A stretch of 37,380 nucleotides of DNA from a virus, in the IMG/VR virus record IMGVR_UViG_3300037246_001497, positions 1-37,380 of that record. One strand, 5' to 3'. The position numbers and the translations under genes were made by a program. The notes beneath the pieces were generated by a model. It did no database searches, had not been told where the DNA came from, and saw only the letters and a list, made by a program, of their open reading frames with translations. This document shows positions 31,733 through 37,380 of this stretch, piece after piece (the first letter of the stretch is position 1; every line of letters starts with the position of its first letter).

Positions 31733-31890
31733 CTAAGCAATTTTAATATGGCAGATATCCCACCCAAAAAAACTATTGCGATAACAAAACCGGCCCAGAA
31801 AGGCGCAGTTACCCACAACCACGACCATGCGATCACGCCTGTTAATTTTAACACTATGAATACTATTCCTAAAACTCCTAATATTGGCAT
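31729..31890 (-). CDS. two-helix membrane protein, 'Fragile-X-F'-type phage family (53 aa)
   Basis: Almost entirely hydrophobic: two membrane spans flank VIAWSWLWVTAPFWAG, the motif of the small phage proteins annotated as transmembrane Fragile-X-F proteins ('KLTGVI.WSWWWV..P.W'). The ATG follows CAAGGGAGTAAGT. Role unknown; it could affect the host membrane. Confidence 0.65.
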   Translation of the reverse strand: MPILGVLGIVFIVLKLTGVIAWSWLWVTAPFWAGFVIAIVFLGGISAILKLLR

Positions 31891-31916
31891 ACTTACTCCC
31901 TTGTTTGGTTGATTGA

Positions 31917-32240
31917 TTATTTTAAAACTTGATACTCATTAAGACCGCCTATAGTTCTGCGCCGCCTGTTTACTGTGAAGCCACCGAAACGGTCTTTTCT
32001 TAGGTGCCTGAGTTGTGCTGAAATTGACGTTTCTGGATAGCCTAGCTCATCGCTAATCTCTGAGCACGTTCGCCAAATTCCGTCAAGCATAAGCCGTTTA
32101 ATCTGCTCGTGTTGGTTTGTGAGTCTACTTTGGTCAATCTTTGGTATGTAGTCAGCCCCGTTGAAATGTGGTTTCGGGTTTTCAATGAACATTGACTCTT
32201 GCTCGCCAAATTCTGGTAGGATTGAATTATCTTGTTTCAT
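31917..32240 (-). CDS. winged-helix DNA-binding protein (107 aa)
   Basis: The C-terminal 70 residues form a winged helix: LTNQHEQIKRLMLDGIWRTC, SEISDELGYPETSISAQLRH, LRKDRFGGFTVNRRRR. This pattern recurs in small phage regulators of this size. The N-terminal 35 residues are disordered. It could be a repressor or replication accessory; it is the clearest soluble DNA-binding regulator of the early unit. Confidence 0.65.
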   Translation of the reverse strand: MKQDNSILPEFGEQESMFIENPKPHFNGADYIPKIDQSRLTNQHEQIKRLMLDGIWRTCSEISDELGYPETSISAQLRHLRKDRFGGFTVNRRRRTIGGLNEYQVLK

Positions 32241-32241
32241 G

Positions 32242-32511
32242 TCATCCCCTTAAAATATCGACTAATGTTTGTATGTATGACTTTTCAAAATAAGTGCTTT
32301 CTTTTAAGTCTACTTTTAGTAAATGCTCCAAAACAATCCGGTTAGCTTGTGTAACTTTTTCATACTTAGCGATCCCCACAGGGTAAAGCGTGGCGGTCCC
32401 GTCATCGTTCATGTGGAGGCCACCTGGTTCACTTCTATCGCTTTGTTTATTTTCACAAACAATCATTTGAATATCTGTACATCTACAATTAAACAGATTT
32501 TTGTTATCCAC
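32242..32511 (-). CDS. hypothetical protein (89 aa)
   Basis: The GTG at 32511 directly follows the TAG of the gene before and has the full AAAGGAGG six bases upstream. A cysteine-rich start (NLFNCRCTDIQMIVCENKQS) is followed by a strand-rich region (GTATLYPVGIAKYEKVTQAN) and helix. No family was recognised. Confidence 0.5.
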   Translation of the reverse strand: MDNKNLFNCRCTDIQMIVCENKQSDRSEPGGLHMNDDGTATLYPVGIAKYEKVTQANRIVLEHLLKVDLKESTYFEKSYIQTLVDILRG

Positions 32512-32706
32512 CTACGGCCTCCTTTGATGTTCATCAGCGTTCTTACAAGTCGCATAATGTGGCCTATGGCCGGTTACTTTGTCTCCAATAGGCAGAACGA
32601 TAGACGTTTTAACACGGTCTACCGCTATCTTACCGCCCTTGGTTGATTCGGCCCAGTATATCGGAGCTTGACAGCTTGAGCAGAAAGCTTCTCGAAAGTT
32701 ATTCAT
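32512..32706 (-). CDS. small zinc-binding protein (64 aa)
   Basis: CSSCQAPIYWAESTKGGKIA, then HYATCKNADEHQRR, gives a C-x2-C ... H-x3-C arrangement known from small phage proteins near NinB and replication genes. Single metal site likely; function unknown. Confidence 0.6.
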   Translation of the reverse strand: MNNFREAFCSSCQAPIYWAESTKGGKIAVDRVKTSIVLPIGDKVTGHRPHYATCKNADEHQRRP

Positions 32707-32730
32707 TGAATTTATCCCCTTACTTAAACA

Positions 32731-33117
32731 TTAATTCTTTTCTATCTGACTATAATCCACTTCATTAGGGGATTCTATATCGATACCCAACACTAAAGAC
32801 CCATACCTCTGAATATCTTCTAAAAACTTAATCCATTGCACAGTAGTTAGTTTTGAAGTAGGTATTATAAATGTTCCAATTTTGTCATCAAAAAACTGTA
32901 GAAACTTGAATTTAACGATCTCTTTGGCCATCTCCCTACTTACTTTCTTACCTGAAAGCCTAGTCATAGCCTCAGATAATTGACCTAAAACAGGGCCATG
33001 AAAATGGCGGTTTTGACCATTAGTTCTCTTTTTCTTGAGTTTTTCAATAGTGTAATCCCCATCTTTTAAATCAGACAGGGATTCAGCTATTTTACCGTTT
33101 TTGATTTCAATTTTCAT
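32731..33117 (-). CDS. ninB: NinB-like recombination protein (128 aa)
   Basis: The core KRTNGQNRHFHGPVLGQLSE, then MAKEIVKFKFLQFF and STTVQ-like helix (TSKLTTVQWIKFLEDIQRYG), follows NinB (lambda Orf), which helps load recombinase on single-stranded DNA. Length is close to that of NinB (about 146 aa). It sits downstream of the Sak4-like ATPase in the same operon, consistent with a recombination module. Confidence 0.65.
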   Translation of the reverse strand: MKIEIKNGKIAESLSDLKDGDYTIEKLKKKRTNGQNRHFHGPVLGQLSEAMTRLSGKKVSREMAKEIVKFKFLQFFDDKIGTFIIPTSKLTTVQWIKFLEDIQRYGSLVLGIDIESPNEVDYSQIEKN

Positions 33118-33284
33118 TCAATCTTTTCGTTTAAAAGATGAAGCATAATATTATCTATCCTATCAATATTATCATTTAAAAGTTTAATCTCTTTTCGTTG
33201 GTCTGTTAGCTCATAATATTGGTTTAATAGACAAATAACCACTAGAGACAGAATTAAGAGATCTAAAATTATAATTAATTGCAT
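33114..33284 (-). CDS. small membrane-anchored coiled-coil protein (56 aa)
   Basis: The hydrophobic N-terminus (LIIILDLLILSLVVICLL, residues 3-20) is followed by a polar coiled coil (QRKEIKLLNDNIDRIDNIML). The start lies in the end of the upstream gene, and the TGA overlaps the next ATG (ATGA). Function unknown. Confidence 0.6.
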   Translation of the reverse strand: MQLIIILDLLILSLVVICLLNQYYELTDQRKEIKLLNDNIDRIDNIMLHLLNEKIE

Positions 33285-33547
33285 TTTTGTTCCTTTCGTT
33301 TAAGGTGTTCCAACACTAATTCTTTGAGAAACTCAACAACATCTATAGAAGGATCTTCTGACTCTTTATTAAGATCAAATTCGGATGTAATATCAATATC
33401 TAAAAAAACTACTTTCTGAATAGTATAATGAACCTCCTGTGAATCTGGTTCCTCTGGGACACCAAATCGGCCCCTAGCGCCAGTATGGCACTCACCTATG
33501 TTCTCTTCATATTCTACCTTACAATCTATTTCTGGAAAATCAAACAT
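33275..33547 (-). CDS. hypothetical acidic protein (90 aa)
   Basis: The product starts MFDFPEIDCKVEYEENIGEC and has a beta-like centre (HYTIQKVVFLDIDITSEFDL) and a helical C-terminus. It overlaps the ATPase gene by 8 bp. An ssDNA-mimic or binding accessory is conceivable; nothing specific is seen. Confidence 0.5.
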   Translation of the reverse strand: MFDFPEIDCKVEYEENIGECHTGARGRFGVPEEPDSQEVHYTIQKVVFLDIDITSEFDLNKESEDPSIDVVEFLKELVLEHLKRKEQKCN

Positions 33548-34589
33548 TATCGTCCTCCGTTATACCTATCAATGATTTACTGTCATTAAGTAGCTGTTCG
33601 TTCTCTGGTGACTGAAGGTTCACTGAGTTTAAATATTCTTCATTAAGTTTATGCCATCCCTCAATTGTATCACATTTTAATATTCTCTCATCCCATCGAT
33701 CTTGTGGCTTGGTACTTTTACTTACCCGTTTCATGTGAGTACTGAAAAGTTGTTTCCAGGTTTCAGTTTTGTTAGATGGGTTTCCAGTTAGAGTATCCCA
33801 TAAATAATCACCAAATTCATTTACAAATTTGGCTACTTTAACACCCTCATATTCTTCTTTTGTTTTACAGGCTGTTAAGTGCTTGTTCCACTCTGATCTT
33901 TTAGGCTTCTCTTTTTCATCTTCAATAGGAGATTCACCTTGTTCATATTCGTTAAGCTCTGATAAAACCATGTTAAGATCATTCTCAATCAAAACGTCTT
34001 GAAATAGTCCCATTGGGCTTTTAACAGTGTTATTACCGTTATTCTTGGTTAGAAAGTAGTATTGACCATCTTTAACAACCGTCTGTAAAACCATAGTAAA
34101 CAAACCCTCTAAGGTGATAGTCTGGTCTAACATTTTACCGATAGTCTTACATTTTATTTTACCGTTCTCACCCTCTTCTGAATGACTGAAAAACACTACA
34201 TTCAAATCAGGTCTTAAGCTATTACAAGCATTTATCACACTCCAAGCGTTTGAAGCTATTTGTGTAAACTTGGTAAACCCCGTTTCAGAAGCTCTTTTCA
34301 TGTATTCATTAGCCATTAAATATTGGTAATCATCTATTATTATAGTCTTTATTTCTGGACGGTCTTTTGAAATCTTATTTAACGATTGAATTATTTGTAT
34401 AGCGTTATCAGTAACAAAAATATTTGCCGGACCCGTCTCATTCTCTGGATGAAACTTGCTTCTCCATTTTGGAAAAGGCAAAGGCTTTGATATTATTTGT
34501 ATTAAAAATGTAGATTCAGAAAGCATATTTCTAAGACTACAACTTTTACCTGTTCCCGACTCACCTATTATTAGTGTTGGATTGCTCAT
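33540..34589 (-). CDS. Sak4-like RecA-fold ATPase, candidate recombinase (349 aa)
   Basis: Walker A GESGTGKS at 9-16 and Walker B IIIDD at 83-87 (KTIIIDDYQYLMANEYM), with FSHSEEGENG as a sensor-like strand and a QTVVKDGQYYFLTKNNGNNT beta region. The first 220 residues match the short phage ATPases of the Sak4 type that promote single-strand annealing. The last 130 residues (after NEYEQGESPIEDEKEKPKRS) are an added helical domain not typical of Sak4. Close to NinB and a small protein coupled upstream. Confidence 0.7.
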   Translation of the reverse strand: MSNPTLIIGESGTGKSCSLRNMLSESTFLIQIISKPLPFPKWRSKFHPENETGPANIFVTDNAIQIIQSLNKISKDRPEIKTIIIDDYQYLMANEYMKRASETGFTKFTQIASNAWSVINACNSLRPDLNVVFFSHSEEGENGKIKCKTIGKMLDQTITLEGLFTMVLQTVVKDGQYYFLTKNNGNNTVKSPMGLFQDVLIENDLNMVLSELNEYEQGESPIEDEKEKPKRSEWNKHLTACKTKEEYEGVKVAKFVNEFGDYLWDTLTGNPSNKTETWKQLFSTHMKRVSKSTKPQDRWDERILKCDTIEGWHKLNEEYLNSVNLQSPENEQLLNDSKSLIGITEDDNV

Positions 34590-34747
34590 GTTAGTTCTCC
34601 CTTAAAATTAACTGTTGTTGTTTTACCGGTCCCTTCATGATATTCTTTTAGTACTCGTTTGATTTGCTCTGTTGCTCCGTTCCCTTTAATTCTATCACAG
34701 GACAATAGGGTACTCAAAATCAGTTCCATTTGTTGATGGTTATCCAT
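34586..34747 (-). CDS. hypothetical small protein (53 aa)
   Basis: The ATG at 34747 follows AAGGAGTGAAAACCAAA; the TGA overlaps the ATPase start (ATGA). The product begins MDNHQQMELILSTLLSCDRI and is helical and basic. The coupling to the ATPase suggests it may be a partner. No family was recognised. Confidence 0.55.
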   Translation of the reverse strand: MDNHQQMELILSTLLSCDRIKGNGATEQIKRVLKEYHEGTGKTTTVNFKGELT

Positions 34748-34773
34748 TTTGGTTTTCACTCCTTAGTTTTTGG

Positions 34774-34974
34774 TTATAAATTGTTTTCTATATCCTCTAA
34801 TATGTTGTCAATTTCGTTTATATTTCTTTGTTGATTCAATAGCAGTTTCACGCGCTCAAACATGAGTTGGTGAGATTCGGAAACTTCCCTTAATTTCCGC
34901 CTCTCTCTAATATACATATATATCAAAAAAAGGTTACTTAAAAATGAAATAGTCATCCATGTAACGACACTCAT
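34774..34974 (-). CDS. small membrane protein with coiled-coil tail (66 aa)
   Basis: A membrane helix (residues 5-22, TWMTISFLSNLFLIYMYI) is followed by a basic patch (RERRKLRE) and an acidic coiled coil (QQRNINEIDNILEDIENNL). It overlaps the HTH-like gene upstream by 4 bp. It is the third single-pass coiled-coil protein of this operon. Confidence 0.6.
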   Translation of the reverse strand: MSVVTWMTISFLSNLFLIYMYIRERRKLREVSESHQLMFERVKLLLNQQRNINEIDNILEDIENNL

Positions 34975-35156
34975 TCGACACCTATTTCAATAAGGTAATC
35001 ATTGATAGAATCTATCACCCGCTTTTGCTTTGGGCTCTCGCCTAGCTTATAACGCCTGAGTGCGTCTTGTGATATTTTCATGCCCATAGCCGCCTCTTTG
35101 TGTGAACCGGCTATGTTTTCAGCTTCGGTTAGTTTTGTTGTTAGTCTTTTGGTCAA
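34971..35156 (-). CDS. small Cro-like helix-turn-helix candidate (61 aa)
   Basis: TTG at 35156 is supported by AAGGAG seven bases upstream. The stretch HKEAAMGMKISQDALRRYKL reads as a helix-turn-helix, followed by GESPKQKRVIDSINDYLIEI. Size matches Cro-type regulators. It could act on the palindrome at 35754-35778; this is untested. Confidence 0.5.
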   Translation of the reverse strand: MTKRLTTKLTEAENIAGSHKEAAMGMKISQDALRRYKLGESPKQKRVIDSINDYLIEIGVE

Positions 35157-35325
35157 TTTCGATCTCCTTATTTTGAATTTTTAATATTGCGACTTGTATT
35201 TCAAGTGCAGCCGTAACTTTTCCCTGGGCGAAAGTCTCGTCAAAATTCTTTTTAGCCACGGAAAATTCTTTCTCGTATCCTTTTTGCATCTGGTCTAATT
35301 CCTCTAAAATATGATCATAGTTCAT
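35119..35325 (-). CDS. hypothetical coiled-coil protein (68 aa)
   Basis: An amphipathic, charged helical protein (ELDQMQKGYEKEFSVAKKNF; EIQVAILKIQNKEIEIDQKT). The ATG overlaps the upstream stop (TAATG), and the 3' end overlaps the HTH-like gene by 38 bp. Function unknown. Confidence 0.55.
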   Translation of the reverse strand: MNYDHILEELDQMQKGYEKEFSVAKKNFDETFAQGKVTAALEIQVAILKIQNKEIEIDQKTNNKTNRS

Positions 35326-35462
35326 TACGAGACCCCCTCGTTTTTAACTTTACTAAAACAGTGTTTGCAATAAACTGGGTACGTCTTTTTCAAATCGAAT
35401 ACATCGCCAGTTACCTCATGTATGCCGAAAAAACAGAATGTTTTGTTTATTAATTTTATCAT
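35325..35462 (-). CDS. hypothetical small zinc-knuckle protein (45 aa)
   Basis: The ATG at 35462 overlaps the upstream stop (TAATG-type), and TAA at 35325-35327 overlaps the next ATG. The product has C10, H15 and C32-x2-C35 (TFCFFGIHEVTGDVFDLKKT then CKHC), a plausible one-zinc fold. Function unknown. Confidence 0.6.
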   Translation of the reverse strand: MIKLINKTFCFFGIHEVTGDVFDLKKTYPVYCKHCFSKVKNEGVS

Positions 35463-35716
35463 TATTCACCCCTCAAATACTTTAAACATTCATCTGTAAT
35501 TATATCGTCTTTTGTCATTTCATAAACTAATTCTGATAATATTTCTTCTCTAAACCACACGGCCAAATCCAGTTTATTATATTTTCGCCCGTTTATTTCA
35601 ACACCCCAGAACCAGGGCTCATCTTCATCAAATAACGCTGTAACTGTCACAAGTTTTACGTCTTCTTCGCCGACTGGGATTTCCACTTCAATTTCTGTGT
35701 CTAATGAATTACTCAT
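35462..35716 (-). CDS. hypothetical acidic protein, first gene of the early unit (84 aa)
   Basis: Starts at ATG 35716 after AAAGGAAATCAAAAC, some 40 bases downstream of the palindrome-bearing promoter. The product is acidic with a beta-like N-terminal half (VEIPVGEEDVKLVTVTALFD) and helix (LDLAVWFREEILSELVYEMT). As a first early gene it may counter host functions, but no family was recognised. Confidence 0.55.
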   Translation of the reverse strand: MSNSLDTEIEVEIPVGEEDVKLVTVTALFDEDEPWFWGVEINGRKYNKLDLAVWFREEILSELVYEMTKDDIITDECLKYLRGE

Positions 35717-35800
35717 GTTTTGATTTCCTTTAGCAGTTATAAATATATACTAACACTTATTAAGCGCTTAATCAAGTGGAAAATGAAAATACTTTGAAAT
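35717..35800 (-). promoter_or_regulatory. early leftward promoter with overlapping palindromic operator
   Basis: Read leftward, TTGATT and TAGTAT are 17 bases apart and form a plausible promoter. The sequence ATTAAGCGCTTAAT (35759-35772) is a perfect 14-bp palindrome over the -35 and spacer, and outer arms CACTT/AAGTG (35754-35758, 35774-35778) extend it to 25 bp with one unpaired base. The blocks GCGCTTAATA and ATATTTATAACT recur upstream of the gene at 29262. Confidence 0.6.
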
Positions 35801-35814
35801 AAATTTTGGGCAAA

Positions 35815-35836
35815 GAAAAACCCTCATTTCTGAGGG
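35815..35836 (-). terminator. intrinsic terminator ending the late unit
   Basis: On the minus strand CCCTCA and TGAGGG pair around GAAA and run into TTTTTC. It lies 48 bp after the glycosyltransferase stop and before the early promoter, insulating early from late transcription. On the plus strand the T tract is missing, so it is one-way. Confidence 0.85.
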
Positions 35837-35883
35837 CTATCTGTGTATCGCTAATACCGTTTCGAGCTATTAATAATAATAAC

Positions 35884-36519
35884 CTATCTAGGGATATGCT
35901 CCAAGCTTAATCTACCATCTAAAACAACAGGTATTCCATAATCGCGGAGCTTTAAGCAAAAACCGATATCATCAAATACAGTATCCATATAGCGGCCCCG
36001 ATCCTCAGGTACTTTAATAGTGCGAGATTCAATCCAAGGATACTCAATTTTTTTTAACAGATCCCTACTAATTAAACAAAAGCCAAAGCCGCCGAAATAT
36101 TCGGTTCCTTCGTAAATCCTGTTTGTGCCTGGGTCTATGTGGTTATCATAATTTGAACAGCCGGGAAACCCTTCTAAATACTTACCGCCGACCATTTTAC
36201 CGCTCATCTTGTTACCTGGCTTGTATGGATAAAGCCCAAATACAACAGGTTTTTGCAATTCATACATTTTAATAAAATCGTCAAACGTGCCTACTACGTC
36301 AGAATCCCAAAACAGACAATAATCGATTGAACTATCAAAAGGCACGTTTTCAGCACTACCCCAAAGAAGATCGTTTCTAGCCCTTAATACGTCAGCGCTT
36401 TCGATAGATTGACCAATGAACTTGATACCGTTCCATTCTTTTGGGAAATTAGATATTGCTTGAATAGTCTCTTGGACCATATCATTTTTATTAAGTACGC
36501 ATATTTTAACTACGATCAT
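35884..36519 (-). CDS. GT-A fold glycosyltransferase-like protein (211 aa)
   Basis: The sequence shows the GT2-like pattern: N-terminal strand MIVVKICVLNKN, ADVLRARNDLLWGS, then the DxD-type YCLFWDSDVVGTFDDFIKMY around residue 70, FGGFGFCLISRDLLKKIEYP, and late acidic EDRGRYMDTVFDDIGFCLKL. It has no signal or membrane segment. The ATG overlaps the fibre stop by 4 bp. A role in decorating virion, host surface or DNA is possible; the acceptor cannot be read from sequence. Confidence 0.75.
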   Translation of the reverse strand: MIVVKICVLNKNDMVQETIQAISNFPKEWNGIKFIGQSIESADVLRARNDLLWGSAENVPFDSSIDYCLFWDSDVVGTFDDFIKMYELQKPVVFGLYPYKPGNKMSGKMVGGKYLEGFPGCSNYDNHIDPGTNRIYEGTEYFGGFGFCLISRDLLKKIEYPWIESRTIKVPEDRGRYMDTVFDDIGFCLKLRDYGIPVVLDGRLSLEHIPR

Positions 36520-37380
36520 ACTTTGCGATCCCCGAATTGATTTCCGTGGCCCATATATTGAAGAGTCCAGTTTACATCGTGACCGATTAAACCGGGTAAA
36601 TATGCTGTTAAATTGCCTGATCCAATAGAAAAATTAATACTACCACTAGCCCCGTCAATATCATTGAAAAATGATAATTGGGATTGACCTAAAATTGTTC
36701 TAGTACCCCCGTCCGATCGCACCGCCACATGATAAATTGCAGAAAAAGAAGCGCTTAAATCGGTTTTTAGTCCGTTAACAAAAACCAAATAAGTTGAAAC
36801 ACCATCGTCAACACTACCGCCGATATCAAAATCAACCGTGCCTGAAGTAGTAGTCCCTAGCGTTGTCGCGGTCCTAGTTGTATCAATGGATATTCTATTT
36901 GAATCAGTCCATCGTTCCTGAGTGCCTTCTGTAAAAGGATTAGGAGAAACTCCCTGGCCTCCTCCAATATCAAGCCTTTCTGTGATCCTAGCGTCTGATA
37001 AATCGTTAAATTGAAGCCCTCGAAGAAAAAGCGGGTCTGGTCCACTAAAATAACCTGATCTATCTGTTGTTACGCCTGGGGGTATTGATTTCATATCACC
37101 CCGACCCGTAACCCTAAGAGCGCCACCTGGACCAAAAGCCTCACCCTCAACAGTACCGCCAAACCTCTCTGTAACAAAGTTATCTAAAGCGAAGTTTCCA
37201 GAAACCGCGCTCGTTACTTCAATTTTGAAAGGAGCTTCACTTTCATTAGTAGATTTAAAATAAACCTCTTTACCGTTGCCGACAGAAGTATCCAAAACAA
37301 TCACCTCGGTAGAGGTTTCCGAAGAAAGGGATAGTACACCGACAAAAGAAGAAAAAACTACATCATAAGTGAATTTATAC
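36516..37380 (-). CDS. tail fibre / receptor-binding protein, C-terminal part (5' part at 1-695)
   Basis: The frame is open to the window end and joins, through the 129-bp overlap, to the segment at 1-695; an internal GTG at 37304 is not the start. The product has beta-rich fibre character (GGALRVTGRGDMKSIPPGVT, RISIDTTRTATTLGTTTSGT) and ends GHDVNWTLQYMGHGNQFGDR. The C-terminal half probably forms the tip. It overlaps the downstream glycosyltransferase by 4 bp. Confidence 0.6.
   Translation of the reverse strand, partial: YKFTYDVVFSSFVGVLSLSSETSTEVIVLDTSVGNGKEVYFKSTNESEAPFKIEVTSAVSGNFALDNFVTERFGGTVEGEAFGPGGALRVTGRGDMKSIPPGVTTDRSGYFSGPDPLFLRGLQFNDLSDARITERLDIGGGQGVSPNPFTEGTQERWTDSNRISIDTTRTATTLGTTTSGTVDFDIGGSVDDGVSTYLVFVNGLKTDLSASFSAIYHVAVRSDGGTRTILGQSQLSFFNDIDGASGSINFSIGSGNLTAYLPGLIGHDVNWTLQYMGHGNQFGDRKV
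37252..37380. repeat. terminal direct repeat, right copy (genome closure)
   Basis: Matches 1-129 except T at 37378 against C at 127. In the fibre frame this changes TGT (Cys) to TAT (Tyr) in the segment NTW[C/Y]KFTYD. Confidence 0.9.

Noticed and set aside
36857-37045. A 62-codon frame inside the fibre gene, same strand
   Set aside because: Shadow of the fibre frame, which runs through the window end and has protein-like composition.

Overview
The window is a complete tailed-phage genome, probably of a siphovirus, closed on itself. The first 129 bases recur at the end (1-129 and 37252-37380, one mismatch), and one tail-fibre gene runs across the junction, so the unit genome is about 37,251 bp. 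The DNA is AT-rich (visibly below 45% GC). The gene content (Mu-type head genes, NinB- and NinG-like recombination proteins, a GH108 endolysin, a Mor-like activator) points to a phage of a Gram-negative, most likely proteobacterial, host. The genus cannot be told from sequence alone.

There are three transcription units. (1) A leftward late unit starts at 18758, runs to base 1, continues through the junction and ends at an intrinsic terminator at 35815-35836. It encodes protease/scaffold, decoration protein, major capsid, gp36- and gp37-like connector proteins, tail terminator candidate, tail tube, tail chaperones with a -1 frameshift, tape measure, tail tip and hub, fibres and a glycosyltransferase. 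Several unexpected accessory genes sit inside it: a CheY-like receiver domain, two membrane proteins and a YkgJ-type cysteine cluster protein. (2) A rightward unit (18900-27502) starts with a DUF1353 protein, continues through more than a dozen very small overlapping genes, and ends with small and large terminase, Mu gp29-type portal, MuF-type head protein, Mu gpG-type protein and a Mor-like activator. (3) A leftward early unit (35716 to 27491) carries small regulators, a Sak4-like ATPase, NinB-like protein, winged-helix protein, small membrane proteins, a pentapeptide-repeat protein, a replication initiator with internal iterons, a self-contained small acidic-basic gene, a frameshifted gene, endolysin and NinG.

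The likely flow is: early transcription from the palindrome-bearing promoter near 35717-35800, replication from the iterons in the initiator gene, then activation of the late unit, for which the Mor-like protein is the best candidate. I see no integrase, CI-type repressor, transposase, DNA polymerase, tRNA or CRISPR array.

The most notable observations are the CheY-like gene with two membrane partners in the tail operon, the textbook A-AAA-AAC frameshift site that fuses a DnaJ-like zinc motif to the tail chaperone, the Ser/Asp-rich pentapeptide protein built from eighteen 15-bp DNA repeats, a shared promoter-associated element that also drives a separately terminated small gene, and the split of the Mu-type head module into two divergent units.
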